Numbered from the stretch's first letter, positions 24,345 through 33,374 are shown. The stretch: 33,708 bases of DNA from Methanobacteriota archaeon (GCA_023411115.1 JAEYPF010000022.1:1-33708); one strand, 5' to 3'. The notes: generated by a model from the sequence alone, not told the origin. Translations and numbers: made by a program.

Positions 24345-25274
24345 ATGAAAACGATGTTCTGGGAAGATAACGAACTTGTACTCATCGATCAGACTAAATT
24401 ACCTGATGAACTTGTTTACTACCACTGTAAAACTTATAAAGATGTAATACACGCCATAAAAACCATGAAGGTACGCGGTGCTCCTGCAATAGGTGTAGCT
24501 GCAGCCTTTGGTATGGCACTTGCAGAACTGGCTGGAGAAGACCTGGAAAAAGCAGGTGCAGAGATTAAAGCAGCAAGACCTACAGCAGTAAATCTCTTCT
24601 GGGCAGTTGATAGGGTGCTTAAATCAGACAATGCACTGGAAGAAGCTTTAAAAATGTACGATGAAGACATTGAAACCAATAAAGCCATTGGAAGATACGG
24701 TGCAAAAGTAATAGACGATGGAGACACCATTTTAACCCATTGTAATGCGGGAGCTCTAGCTTGTGTAGACTATGGAACAGCTTTAGGAGTTATAAGGGCT
24801 GCATTTGAAGAAGGCAAGAAAATTAAAGTCATCTGCGATGAAACAAGGCCTTTTTGTCAGGGCGCTAAATTAAGTGTCTTTGAAATGCAGCAGGAAAAAA
24901 TTCCAGTGAAATTAATCGTTGATAACGCTGCAGCAAGGATGATGCAGATAGGGAAAGTAAATAAAGTTGTAGTCGGCGCAGATAGGGTTGCAAAAGGAGG
25001 AATTGCAAATAAAATAGGCACTTTAATGGTTGCATTAGCCGCAAAGAGATTTAACATTCCATTTTACGTTGCAGCACCAAAGAGTACATTTGATTTTGAA
25101 AATTCTATCTATGATACTGAAATTGAAGAAAGAGACCCTAATGAGGTGCTTTATTTTGGAGAAAGCAGAGTAGCACCAGAAGGAACTGAGGTGGAAAATC
25201 CTTCATTTGATATTGTCCCAAGTGATTTAATTACTGGAATAATTACAGAAGAAGGGATTCTGGAGCCATTTTGA
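24345..25274 (+). CDS. mtnA: Methylthioribose-1-phosphate / ribose-1,5-bisphosphate isomerase family (MtnA-like)
   Basis: A 309-residue aldose-ketose isomerase of the eIF2B-alpha/MtnA fold. RGAPAIG at 44-50, the catalytic Cys in THCNAG (C133) and the catalytic Asp in GADR (D212) are all present, followed by ANKIGT and the APKSTFD loop. The likely reaction is 5-methylthioribose-1-phosphate to methylthioribulose-1-phosphate in methionine salvage, or the related ribose-1,5-bisphosphate step of archaeal AMP metabolism; the two are hard to separate by eye. MTA salvage fits a cell that runs NifB and other radical SAM enzymes. ATG follows GGTGA; the 85-base gap after nifB is AT-rich and may hold a promoter. 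Confidence 0.88.
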   Translation: MKTMFWEDNELVLIDQTKLPDELVYYHCKTYKDVIHAIKTMKVRGAPAIGVAAAFGMALAELAGEDLEKAGAEIKAARPTAVNLFWAVDRVLKSDNALEEALKMYDEDIETNKAIGRYGAKVIDDGDTILTHCNAGALACVDYGTALGVIRAAFEEGKKIKVICDETRPFCQGAKLSVFEMQQEKIPVKLIVDNAAARMMQIGKVNKVVVGADRVAKGGIANKIGTLMVALAAKRFNIPFYVAAPKSTFDFENSIYDTEIEERDPNEVLYFGESRVAPEGTEVENPSFDIVPSDLITGIITEEGILEPF

Positions 25275-25304
25275 TTTTATTTTCTGAAATTGAAAAGGTA
25301 GATT

Positions 25305-25322
25305 AATTTTATTTATTTTTTT
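25305..25322 (+). terminator. T-rich terminator after mtnA
   Basis: Within 50 bases of the mtnA stop the sequence becomes a series of T clusters ending in a run of seven T. It sits between two convergent genes and probably ends the rightward transcript. Confidence 0.45.
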
Positions 25323-25340
25323 AAATCTTATTAAACCGAT

Positions 25341-25586
25341 TTAATAATCATCATCAATGAATTCTTCTTTATACCAGTAAAAAACCAATTTACCGCCGCA
25401 TTCACACTCAATGAAATCATTTGGATCTTCTCCTTCCTGAAGCTCATAGTACCCCTTACATTCACTGCAAACTAAATATCCGTAAGTTATATCATCTTCC
25501 TGTACTTCTTCTTCTAATTCTTCCTTACAAAAGATACAAAATGTAAAACCAGGAGGATTTTGAGTTCCACATTTCTCACAGCGCAT
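25341..25586 (-). CDS. Small double zinc-ribbon protein
   Basis: An 81-residue protein. The N-terminus is a clear zinc ribbon, MRCEKCGTQNPPGFTFCIFC, with Cx2C pairs at C3/C6 and C17/C20. A second Cys set follows (LVCSECKGYYEL near 39-50 and IECECGGKL near 58-66), so two zinc sites are likely. The tail is acidic (KEEFIDDDY). ATG at 25586 follows GAGGA. Such small proteins are common in Methanobacteriales; some bind RNA polymerase, ribosomes or other partners, but no function can be assigned here. Confidence 0.82.
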   Translation of the reverse strand: MRCEKCGTQNPPGFTFCIFCKEELEEEVQEDDITYGYLVCSECKGYYELQEGEDPNDFIECECGGKLVFYWYKEEFIDDDY

Positions 25587-25690
25587 AAATGAATCCTCTT
25601 ATGTGTCTTTAAAATTAACTATTTCTCAAACATAACAAACACATAAGGTAAGGAACTATAATTATTTAAATTTTACCCTTTTTGTAAATA

Positions 25691-26716
25691 TCATTTAAGA
25701 ATCTTTGCATCAATCCCCATATGCCATTTACCTGGACTTCTAGAACGTACTTTTCTTTTATCCAAAATTTCAACTCTTCTCGGATAAGCAGCCTTTTCAA
25801 GCCTCTTAATTGGCTCTTCAAAGCCTTCCGAAAATTCATAATAGTGAATGATTCCGCCAGATTTTATGGACTTCATTGCAGTATCCAGAAATTCGTATGC
25901 GCTTCCAGGAAGATTCATGATTATCCTATCTGCCTTAATATTTTTATCTTCTAAAACCTTCCTTACATCCCCCATAATTGGAATTACTTTACCTTGAACT
26001 TTATTAAGCTCTATATTTTCCTGCATGTACTTGTAAGCCTCAGGATTTATGTCAACTGCATAAACTTTCACTTCATGATTTTTTGCAATCAGCACAGGAA
26101 AGGGACCTATTCCTGCAAACATGTCCACAATTATTTCACCATTTTTTACACTATCAGTCACCCTTTTTCGCTCAGTAGCTAATCTTGGACTGAAATATAC
26201 CTTTTTAACATCAAGCATTAACCTGCATCCAAATTCTTGATGAATGGTTTCAGATATATTTTCTCCAGCAATGTGTTCAAGCTCTCTTGTCCTTATAATT
26301 CCTTTAATTTCACTTTTCTTTCTAAAAACAGCTTTTCTACCGGTGAATTTAAGGGCAGCTTCCCCTATTAAATCTTTATAATCCACTAAATCATCTGGAA
26401 TTTCAAGAATAACGATATCCCCAATTATATCAAAAGATCCCCTGATCTCATCAATTATCTTGGGATCAATTTTATCCCTTAGATAATCTTTAAGACTTTT
26501 GGGCCCTCTTTTTTGCATTTCAAAGGTGGTTTCAATTATTTCAACATTATCTTGCCCAATTTTTCCAATTATATTTTGATCAGGAGCTTCATTAAGCGGA
26601 ATTATAACAAAATCGTTTTCCCGCTTTATTCTAGCATCTAGATTCAAAAGAGAGTAATTTAATAAAATTTTGCGAACATTATTCGCCATATTTTTAGGAA
26701 TCTTTAAACCTATCAT
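25691..26716 (-). CDS. trm5: tRNA (guanine(37)-N1)-methyltransferase Trm5
   Basis: A 341-residue class I methyltransferase that puts the N1-methyl group on G37 of tRNA, protecting the reading frame. After an N-terminal RNA-binding domain and the GDIVILEIP segment of domain D2 come FSPRLATER (about 175-183), the SAM-binding DMFAGIGPF (about 198-206), the acidic AVDINPEA, and NLPGSA (about 268-273), the archaeal Trm5 NLP motif. The ATG at 26716 has an SD (GGGGA), while the ATG four codons upstream has none; I choose the inner one. It is transcribed opposite to its neighbours and converges with mtnA. The paralog making wyosine intermediates (Taw2) differs in its active-site loop. Confidence 0.92.
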   Translation of the reverse strand: MIGLKIPKNMANNVRKILLNYSLLNLDARIKRENDFVIIPLNEAPDQNIIGKIGQDNVEIIETTFEMQKRGPKSLKDYLRDKIDPKIIDEIRGSFDIIGDIVILEIPDDLVDYKDLIGEAALKFTGRKAVFRKKSEIKGIIRTRELEHIAGENISETIHQEFGCRLMLDVKKVYFSPRLATERKRVTDSVKNGEIIVDMFAGIGPFPVLIAKNHEVKVYAVDINPEAYKYMQENIELNKVQGKVIPIMGDVRKVLEDKNIKADRIIMNLPGSAYEFLDTAMKSIKSGGIIHYYEFSEGFEEPIKRLEKAAYPRRVEILDKRKVRSRSPGKWHMGIDAKILK

Positions 26717-26916
26717 AATTTTCCCCATTAAATTAAAGTTTTCAACTGATATAACTAAATATCACTGCAAATAAAATATAACTATTCTTGATGATAAATG
26801 TTTAAATATTATAAATTGGTGATCTTGCGATTTATTCCATGAATTTAGTAAACATTTAAGAGTAAAAATGTTTTTAGGAATCACATTTTCAGTTTAAATT
26901 TATCAGAGGTGTTAAT

Positions 26917-27705
26917 ATGATTTATTTTATTGGTTTAGGACTTTATGATGAAAAAGATATCTCATTAAAGGGAATTGAAGCCTTAAGAAGGGCTAATACT
27001 GTATATGCCGAATTTTACACTGCAAATCTATTTGGAACAACATTATCTAAATTAAAATTCATGATAGGAAAAGACATTCAAGTTTTAAGTAGAAGCGACG
27101 TTGAAGAAGAAAACATTATTTTAGAAACTGCCAAAGATAAAGATGTTGGGTTTTTAACTGCAGGTGACCCCTTAATCGCGACTACACACACAGATTTGAT
27201 GATTGAGGCTAAAAAAAGAGGTATTGAAACCACAGTTATCCACGCATCTTCAATTTTATCTGCTGCTCCAGGGCTTGCTGGACTTCAAGCGTATAAATTC
27301 GGAAAAGTCACCACAGTACCGTTTCCAGAGGAAAATTATTTCCCACATTCCCCATACACTGCAATAAAGGCCAATATTGAATTCAATGCCCATACACTGG
27401 TACTTTTAGATATCCGGGCTGATGAAAATAGATATATGACCATAAATGAAGGTCTGGACTATCTTTTAAAGGTTGAAAAAGAACGAAAAGAAGGAGTCAT
27501 AACTGAAAATACCATAGCTGTAGGAATTGCACGCGCAGGTTCAGACAAACCAGTTGTACGTGCTGATAGAATTAAAAAACTCGTTGATGAAGATTTTGGA
27601 GGTCCTCTTCACTGTATGATTATACCTGGAGATCTTCATTTTATGGAGGCAGAATATCTTGTTAAAATTTGTGGGGCACCAAATGAGATACTTGATAACC
27701 AGTAA
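26917..27705 (+). CDS. dphB: Diphthine synthase
   Basis: A 262-residue SAM-dependent methyltransferase that methylates the modified histidine of elongation factor 2 during diphthamide synthesis. It has the tetrapyrrole-methylase-like fold: GLGLYDEKDIS at 6-16, TAGDPLIATTHTDL at 81-94, and VGIARAGSD with the downstream PLHCMIIPGDLHFMEAEYL signature of Dph5/DphB. Length is normal. The ATG has GAGGTG seven bases before it. It is divergent from trm5 with a 200-base promoter region between them, and is followed by an unrelated DNA methylase gene. Confidence 0.94.
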   Translation: MIYFIGLGLYDEKDISLKGIEALRRANTVYAEFYTANLFGTTLSKLKFMIGKDIQVLSRSDVEEENIILETAKDKDVGFLTAGDPLIATTHTDLMIEAKKRGIETTVIHASSILSAAPGLAGLQAYKFGKVTTVPFPEENYFPHSPYTAIKANIEFNAHTLVLLDIRADENRYMTINEGLDYLLKVEKERKEGVITENTIAVGIARAGSDKPVVRADRIKKLVDEDFGGPLHCMIIPGDLHFMEAEYLVKICGAPNEILDNQ

Positions 27706-27793
27706 TCTTCTAAAATATTAGTAAAATTTGTAAGCAAATAATTTAACAGGTAATTTAAAAATTACTAAAAATATAATTTTTGGATTGTACAAT

Positions 27794-28726
27794 ATGCAAC
27801 AAAATACTTGCAGTGATCTCGAGGCAAAACCATTTTTAAAATGGGCTGGAGGAAAAACCCAATTACTAGAAGAATTCCATAATAGATTACCAGGGGAAAT
27901 AGTAGATAGTAAAAAAATTAAAAGATATATTGAGCCTTTTCTCGGTGGAGGGGCAATGTTCTTCTTTTTAAAGAGGAAATATGATATAAAGGAATCGTTT
28001 CTTTTTGACATTAACAGAGAATTAATAATGGCTTATAAAGTTATACAGAAAGATTCTAAAGGATTAATAGACAGATTAAACGATATTGAGCATAAACATC
28101 TTGAAAAACCAGAATATATGCGAAAAGAACACTATTATGAGATTAGAAATCGGTACAACAAGCAAATTAATGATTTTAATTACAACATTTTCAATGAAAA
28201 CTGGATCGATAGAGTTACTTATCTAATATTTTTAAATAAAACCTGTTTTAATGGACTTTTCCGCCAAAATAAGAAAGGAGAATTTAATGTTCCTTTTGGA
28301 CGTTATCAAAATCCAAGTATTTATGATGAAAAAAATATAATTGAAGTTAACAGGGCTTTAAAAGGTACTAAAATCTTTTGTGGAGATTTTACTGATTCAT
28401 GTAAATATATACAAAAGAATAGCTTTGTTTATCTTGATCCACCATATCGTCCACTTAATAGAACTTCAAGTTTTACAAACTATGCAAAAAATGGCTTTGA
28501 TGATGAAGATCAAGTTAGATTGGCAAGATTTTTTAAAAAAATGGATGAAAAAAGTGCGTATTTAATGCTCAGTAATTCAGATCCCAAAAACAAGGATATA
28601 AATGATGATTTCTTTGACAAACTCTATGAAAACTACATTATAAGTAGGATTCCTGCAAAAAGACATATAAATTCCGATGCTTCAAAAAGGGGAGAAATTA
28701 ATGAACTGATTATTATAAATTACTAA
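27794..28726 (+). CDS. DNA adenine N6-methyltransferase, Dam/D12 class, orphan
   Basis: A 310-residue D12-class enzyme that transfers methyl from SAM to adenine N6. Motif I is KPFLKWAGGKTQLL (from about residue 12), the PFLGGGAMFF segment follows at about 48-57, and catalytic motif IV is DPPY at about 215-218 (FVYLDPPYRPL). The region between holds the target-recognition part; the recognition sequence cannot be read, although GATC is common for this class. No restriction endonuclease gene is adjacent, so it is solitary and may act in regulation or protection. I prefer ATG 27794; a TTG at 27785 would add three residues. No clear SD. The very AT-rich coding sequence hints at horizontal gain. 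Confidence 0.9.
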   Translation: MQQNTCSDLEAKPFLKWAGGKTQLLEEFHNRLPGEIVDSKKIKRYIEPFLGGGAMFFFLKRKYDIKESFLFDINRELIMAYKVIQKDSKGLIDRLNDIEHKHLEKPEYMRKEHYYEIRNRYNKQINDFNYNIFNENWIDRVTYLIFLNKTCFNGLFRQNKKGEFNVPFGRYQNPSIYDEKNIIEVNRALKGTKIFCGDFTDSCKYIQKNSFVYLDPPYRPLNRTSSFTNYAKNGFDDEDQVRLARFFKKMDEKSAYLMLSNSDPKNKDINDDFFDKLYENYIISRIPAKRHINSDASKRGEINELIIINY

Positions 28727-28765
28727 GTTCTTTCAATTTCTTTAATTAATGTTTCAAATAAGAAA

Positions 28766-28996
28766 TTACCCCTTTTTTCCTTCAATTTCAGCTTCGACTG
28801 TTTTTTCAGTATAATCGCATTTTTCAATATTTTGAAGCGGAATTATAACATGTTTTACGCCGTCTTCTTTAGCGCCATATGTTATTTCAATTAAGCCCCT
28901 ATCTTCATCAATTTTAATTTGTTCCACTCCAAATTCCCCTCTTTTAAAGTTATGAACATTTTCGTTGATTAAGCTAACTTCTAGTTTATCGATCAT
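28766..28996 (-). CDS. Unknown 76-residue beta-rich protein
   Basis: A small soluble protein. The sequence alternates charged and hydrophobic residues (VEQIKIDEDRGLIEITYG and VKHVIIPLQNIEKCDY), suggesting one small beta sheet, and ends with a charged tail (EAEIEGKKG). I choose ATG 28996, which has AAGGTGA at a proper distance; the GTG three codons upstream lies within that SD. It converges with the methylase gene and is divergent from the PadR operon. No family recognised. Confidence 0.65.
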   Translation of the reverse strand: MIDKLEVSLINENVHNFKRGEFGVEQIKIDEDRGLIEITYGAKEDGVKHVIIPLQNIEKCDYTEKTVEAEIEGKKG

Positions 28997-29067
28997 TTTG
29001 TTCACCTTTTACTTGATACTAATAATTATGTACGTTATTATTCAAGTATTTGAGTATTGATAGCTAT

Positions 29068-29089
29068 TTTCAAATTATCTTATTTGAAA
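29068..29089. promoter_or_regulatory. Inverted repeat upstream of padR, candidate operator
   Basis: TTTCAAAT (29068-29075) and ATTTGAAA (29082-29089) form perfect 8-bp arms around a 6-base centre. They lie about 30-50 bases before the TATA box of the PadR-ABC operon. Dyads of this size are usual binding sites for dimeric winged-helix regulators such as PadR. The divergent 76-residue gene could also be controlled from here. Confidence 0.45.
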
Positions 29090-29115
29090 TACATTCAAAA
29101 CCTGTACTTAGGCAA

Positions 29116-29125
29116 ACTATAAATA
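29116..29125 (+). promoter_or_regulatory. TATA box of the PadR-ABC operon
   Basis: An ACTATAAATA box preceded by a purine-rich BRE-like stretch (GGCAAA). It lies about 70 bases upstream of the padR ATG, giving a leader of about 45 bases that includes the SD AGGTG at 29179-29183. Confidence 0.55.
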
Positions 29126-29189
29126 CCCTAAAATTAAATGTTAAAAATAACATAAGTTAAAATTAACCTATAATTAACAGGTGAAAAAA

Positions 29190-29702
29190 ATGGTAAAAAC
29201 TGATCTCATCATTCTGGGCATGATCTATCTAATGCCAAGTCATGGGTACCAGCTTAAAAAGAATATCAAGGAATCATTTGGAAATCCCTATTTCAAGTTA
29301 AATAATAACGTGCTGTACCCAACACTTGCAAGGTTTGAGAAAGACGAATTAATTGAAGGAAAAGAAATGCCTGGTGAAAAAATAAATAAAAAAGTGTATC
29401 ATATTACTGAAAAAGGAAAAACCCAATTGCTTGAAATGGTTGCTACACCCGTACAACCAGGCATTGACGATTTCGAGTTCAAAGTACAGGCCGTATTTTT
29501 CGACCTTATATCAAAGGAAAAGCGTATCAAAGTAATTAAACCACTTTATGAAGCTAAATTAGAGATATATAACGAATCTTTGGAAAAGAAGGAGATGTAT
29601 GGACATCTTATATCTCCTATTTCATCTATTGTGCTTGAATATGGTATTACAGAATTAGAAAATTCACTTGAGTTTTATAAAAAGATGATGGAGATTGAAT
29701 AA
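29190..29702 (+). CDS. PadR family transcriptional regulator
   Basis: A 170-residue regulator. The N-terminal winged helix (LIILGMIYLMPSHGYQLKKNI, broken here only by its length, residues 5-25) is followed by the recognition region NNVLYPTLARFEKDELI and the wing KKVYHITEKGKTQL. A C-terminal helical domain of about 75 residues should form the dimer. PadR proteins usually repress the neighbouring efflux pump or ABC transporter and respond to toxic compounds. I choose ATG 29190, seven bases after AGGTG; the GTG at 29181 is part of the SD. The ABC ATPase gene begins 77 bases after the stop, and the dyad at 29068-29089 is the likely operator. Confidence 0.9.
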   Translation: MVKTDLIILGMIYLMPSHGYQLKKNIKESFGNPYFKLNNNVLYPTLARFEKDELIEGKEMPGEKINKKVYHITEKGKTQLLEMVATPVQPGIDDFEFKVQAVFFDLISKEKRIKVIKPLYEAKLEIYNESLEKKEMYGHLISPISSIVLEYGITELENSLEFYKKMMEIE

Positions 29703-29779
29703 GTAGAGAAAGATTAATAACCAAGATATAAATAGAACTAGTGGTAAAAAAGAAAAATTTTAAGAAAGGGGATATTTCT

Positions 29780-30721
29780 ATGGGCGAATATGTAATAGAG
29801 GCTCAAAATCTCACCAAAAAATTTGGTGATTTTTTGGCCGTAGACAACTTAAATTTGAAAATTAAAAAAGGGGAAGTTTTTGGTTTTTTAGGCCCTAATG
29901 GGGCTGGAAAAACGACCTCTATTAACATGATGGTGGGACTACTACGTCCTTCCAGCGGTAAAGTATTGATCAATGGAGAAGAAGTGGAAAAGATTGACAA
30001 AGGAATAATTGGCATATGTCCACAGGAACTGGTCCTTTGGGATAATCTCACATGTCACGAAAGTCTTAAGCTTATGGGAGATATGTACGAAGTGCCTAAA
30101 AATACTTTAAATAAGAGAATAGAACAGCTGCTGAAAGATCTTTTCCTGGAGGATAAGGCCAATACAAGGGTTTCTAATCTTTCTGGCGGTATGAAACGTC
30201 GTTTAAACCTTGCAATGGCAGTTATCCATGAACCTGAAATTGTTCTATTGGATGAACCTTCAGAAGGCCTGGATCCTCAATCTCGACGTGTTCTGTGGAA
30301 TTATATCCAATCAATGCGTGATGTTGAGGGTAAAACTGTCATTCTGACAACACACATTATGGATGAAGCAGACAGATTGAGCGATCGAGTCGCTATAATT
30401 GATCACGGTCAGTTACTTAAACTGGACACTCCAGAAAACCTCAAAAAAGTGATTGGAGAGGGAGATGTAGTAGAAATAGCATTATCAGACCCCAAGATAA
30501 ACAAAGAAGTTATAAATGCACTGAAAGGACTCCAACATGTGTTGTCAGTGATAGAAGTAGATGGAACTATTAATTTAAGAGCTTTAGATGCAGTAAGCAA
30601 ACTTCCACGAGTAATGGAAACTGTAGAACAGTCCGGAGCCCATATAGCAGATCTTTCTATGCGACAAAATACATTAGAGGATGTTTTCATTGAGTTAACA
30701 GGGACTAGATTGAGGGAGTAA
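29780..30721 (+). CDS. ABC exporter ATP-binding protein (DrrA/CcmA type)
   Basis: A 313-residue ATPase that powers the membrane protein encoded next. Walker A GPNGAGKTT is at 38-46, the Q-loop around Q82 (CPQELVLW), the signature LSGGMKRR at 134-141, Walker B ending in D158-E159 (VLLDEPSEGLDP), and the switch His at 192 (TTHIMDEADRL). A C-terminal extension of about 100 residues is typical of the DrrA subgroup, which exports drugs, lipids or peptides together with an ABC-2 permease. I choose ATG 29780 after AAGGGGAT; an upstream in-frame start would add a Lys-rich stretch without homology. The stop is one base before the permease start. Confidence 0.93.
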   Translation: MGEYVIEAQNLTKKFGDFLAVDNLNLKIKKGEVFGFLGPNGAGKTTSINMMVGLLRPSSGKVLINGEEVEKIDKGIIGICPQELVLWDNLTCHESLKLMGDMYEVPKNTLNKRIEQLLKDLFLEDKANTRVSNLSGGMKRRLNLAMAVIHEPEIVLLDEPSEGLDPQSRRVLWNYIQSMRDVEGKTVILTTHIMDEADRLSDRVAIIDHGQLLKLDTPENLKKVIGEGDVVEIALSDPKINKEVINALKGLQHVLSVIEVDGTINLRALDAVSKLPRVMETVEQSGAHIADLSMRQNTLEDVFIELTGTRLRE

Positions 30722-30722
30722 A

Positions 30723-32006
30723 ATGAAATTTTTAAGTATAGCTATTAAAGATTTAAAAGAACTTTTAAGGGACAAGAGAGGGTTATTTTTTATTTTACTG
30801 TTTCCTCTATTCTTTATGTTGATTTTCGGATTTGCCTTTGGAGGTATAGGACAAAGCAATACACCTTATAAATTAGCAGTAGTCAACTATGACCAGGCAG
30901 CAACCATACCTATTGTTAACCAAAGTACCAATTTCGGAGATAATCTTACCCAAGATTTACAGAAAGCCAAATATCCGAACAGCGATGTGAATCTCTTTAA
31001 CATTACCGAAATGAATGAAAGTGCAGCTGATGCGCTTTTAAAGGATAGAAAAATCGATGCTGAATTAATCATACCCCAAAACTTCTCTCAATCAGTGGTT
31101 GCCTTGATTAATAATACCATCCAAACTACCACCAATCCACTTTCGGCAAGTTCATTAAATACATCATCTGATATTACTTCCACTCTCATAATCCGTGGTG
31201 ATAGCGGATTTATAAATTTCGGAGCATCCCAGGGTATTTTAAAAAGTTCTTTATTTATGTTCCAAAATCAAATAATAACTCAGACTCAAAATGCTATCCG
31301 AGGAACTCCTGGAGCACAACCTGTACAATTCATTAATTCAACGGTAGAAGGTATAAAAGGAACCCAGAACTTCACCACCTTTGACTACATTGCCCCAGGT
31401 ATAATCGTGTTTGCGATTTTAATGCTGGCAATCAATGTGGCAACAATATTAACAAGAGAAGTAGAGAGTGGAACTCTTAGGCGGCTTAAAATTTCCAAAA
31501 TGACATCATTTGATTTTCTCTTTGGTGGACTCTTACCATGGTCACTTATTGTGGTTGCTCAAGTATTGATTCTTTTTGCAGTAGCCATGGCAATAGGTTT
31601 CCATTGGCAGGGGGGCATTAATTCCATTATACTGGCTGTAATTGTTGGTATAATTGGAGGTATAGCTTCCATTTCTCTGGGAATGATTATCGCATCGTTT
31701 GCAAAAAGTCCTCCCCAAGCCAGTCAGCTTGGAACTCTAATAGCCGTACCACTATCTTTTATTGTTGGTGCGTTCCTTCAGCTTCCACAAGTAGTAATTG
31801 GTAGTTTCATGGGTCAACAGGTTCAAGTATACGATGTATTTCCATGGTATCATATTGTAAATGCTTTACGTAGTGTTTTAGTATATGGAGGAGGTTGGAA
31901 CAGCATTGCATATGATGTTGGTTGGGCAATTGTTCTTACAGTGATCCTTTTCGCCATAGGAGTATTCCTGTTTTCAAAGAATAGATTAAGGCCTGAAAAT
32001 GCATAA
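30723..32006 (+). CDS. ABC-2 type exporter permease
   Basis: A 427-residue permease with the full ABC-2 layout: an N-terminal DLKELLRDKRGLFFILLFP segment, one membrane span (about 20-43), a large extracytoplasmic domain (about 45-215) rich in N-x-S/T sequons, then five spans from about 222 to 420, including the conserved amphipathic stretch EVESGTLRRLKISKMTS before the second span. It forms the channel for the ATPase encoded one base upstream. Substrate unknown; the PadR gene suggests induction by a toxic compound. A 13-bp hairpin follows directly after the stop and should end the operon. Confidence 0.93.
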   Translation: MKFLSIAIKDLKELLRDKRGLFFILLFPLFFMLIFGFAFGGIGQSNTPYKLAVVNYDQAATIPIVNQSTNFGDNLTQDLQKAKYPNSDVNLFNITEMNESAADALLKDRKIDAELIIPQNFSQSVVALINNTIQTTTNPLSASSLNTSSDITSTLIIRGDSGFINFGASQGILKSSLFMFQNQIITQTQNAIRGTPGAQPVQFINSTVEGIKGTQNFTTFDYIAPGIIVFAILMLAINVATILTREVESGTLRRLKISKMTSFDFLFGGLLPWSLIVVAQVLILFAVAMAIGFHWQGGINSIILAVIVGIIGGIASISLGMIIASFAKSPPQASQLGTLIAVPLSFIVGAFLQLPQVVIGSFMGQQVQVYDVFPWYHIVNALRSVLVYGGGWNSIAYDVGWAIVLTVILFAIGVFLFSKNRLRPENA

Positions 32007-32084
32007 AAAATTTAGATATGACAAAATAATTTATCATAATTCTTATTTTTTAAATATCTAAATTTTAATTTCTTCTCTTTTTAT
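32007..32084 (+). terminator. Strong hairpin and T-rich tail ending the PadR-ABC operon
   Basis: Immediately after the permease stop, AAAATTTAGATAT (32007-32019) pairs perfectly with ATATCTAAATTTT (32054-32066), enclosing a 34-base loop, and is followed by a T-rich stretch to 32084. It can end transcription or protect the mRNA 3' end. The rest of the gap to 32336 is AT-rich with a small 6-bp hairpin (AACTTC/GAAGTT near 32175) and nothing else recognisable. Confidence 0.6.
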
Positions 32085-32336
32085 TAAATCTAAACATGAA
32101 TCAGAATTTTATAGTAACTAGCATTTTATTAATACTTTTCATATAAATTGTAGTAAATTACTTATAATTTGAACTTCAAAAATAGAAGTTAAATAACTCC
32201 ATTTTCACTATTTAAAATTCATAAATACTTAAAATGACTTAAAATAACAATAAATGTCTGTGATGACTATTAAATCCCTAAAAATCATGATAACCAGATA
32301 TAATATTATTTTTAGTATGATATAGAGGTGATAAAT

Positions 32337-32594
32337 ATGGCAGAAGAAGAAAGAAAATCTATGTCAGAAAAAGAAAGAAGAATGATGGAAGAAAATGAAA
32401 AAACTTCAGAAGTTTGGACAGAAGAAAAAAAAGAACGGCACGAAAGAGCTAGTGCAGACCTGCTTAAAGAAAATGAAAAAGGTGAAACTGTAATTAATCC
32501 TCCTTCTAGTGGAGGTAAATTACTTAAAGGATCAAGAGGAGAAAACGCCGCAGGGGCAAGATGTGGATATCCAAGTAAACCCTGTGATCGGTAA
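32337..32594 (+). CDS. Unknown 85-residue highly charged protein
   Basis: The gene begins at ATG 32337, a few bases after GAGGTG. The first 55 residues are almost all Glu, Lys, Arg and Met and should be helical and surface-exposed or coiled. The last 30 are Gly/Ser/Pro-rich, with two Cys six residues apart (CGYPSKPC) at the end. There is no signal peptide or membrane span. It stands alone between an operon end and a methyltransferase gene. No family recognised; a stress or nucleic-acid-associated small protein is possible but unproven. Confidence 0.7.
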   Translation: MAEEERKSMSEKERRMMEENEKTSEVWTEEKKERHERASADLLKENEKGETVINPPSSGGKLLKGSRGENAAGARCGYPSKPCDR

Positions 32595-32798
32595 AATAAT
32601 TAAGAACAAAACATTGGCAGAAATGTAATATCCAAGTGAAACCTTAATTAGTCTACTTTTTATCAATTCACCAAATTAAAGAATTTTAATTTATTTAATT
32701 CTTTTTAATCTATTTTTTAAGTTAATTTAATATTTAATTAATGCCAAATATTCTATTAAATTAATAGATTACATTTTTTATTTGTAAAGGGTGAAAAA

Positions 32799-33374
32799 AT
32801 GGCAAAATCTGAGAAACATTTTCATCACGGACGTTCAAGTAAAGAAATTTTAGATGCAAATAGGGTTTTAAATGCAATTGGACTTAAAAAAGGAAATATA
32901 TTTTTAGATGCGGGCTCTGGAGATGGATATATGTCTCTTGCAGCTTCCAAAATTGTTGGAGAAGAAGGTAAAGTTTATTCTATTGATGTTTGGGAAGAAT
33001 CAATAAATAATTTCAAAGGAGAAATTGAAAAACAGAATATAGAAAATATAGAAGCATTTGTGGCAGATATAACTCAAAAAATACCATTACCAGATGATAG
33101 TATTGATATTCTATACATGGGTAATGTTTTACATGGATTTGTTGAAAATGAAGAAGTTAAACCTGTAATGAAAGAAATTCAAAGGGTGATTAAGCAAGGT
33201 GGTTCCTTCGCTGTTGTTGAATTTAAAAAAGAAGAATCCAACCGCGGCCCTCCATTGCACGTGAGAATAGCTCCAGAAGCGGTTGAAGAAATAGTTAAAA
33301 AATATGGGTTCATTGTAAAAGAGATTGAAGAAGTTGGTACCTATCATTATGCCATCATATCGGCTAAAAAATAG
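32799..33374 (+). CDS. Class I SAM-dependent methyltransferase
   Basis: A 191-residue methyltransferase of the UbiE/Methyltransf_11 type. Motif I is FLDAGSGDGYMSLAA (about 36-50), the acidic motif II end YSIDVWEES follows, then ADITQKIPLPDDSIDILYMGNVLH (about 88-111, read in pieces) and a post-motif segment FAVVEFKKEE. A His-rich N-terminus (KHFHHGRSS) might bind metal. The substrate is unknown. ATG at 32799 follows GGGTGA. It lies 198 bases before an mtrA gene but with AT-rich promoter-like sequence between, so co-regulation is uncertain. Confidence 0.88.
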   Translation: MAKSEKHFHHGRSSKEILDANRVLNAIGLKKGNIFLDAGSGDGYMSLAASKIVGEEGKVYSIDVWEESINNFKGEIEKQNIENIEAFVADITQKIPLPDDSIDILYMGNVLHGFVENEEVKPVMKEIQRVIKQGGSFAVVEFKKEESNRGPPLHVRIAPEAVEEIVKKYGFIVKEIEEVGTYHYAIISAKK

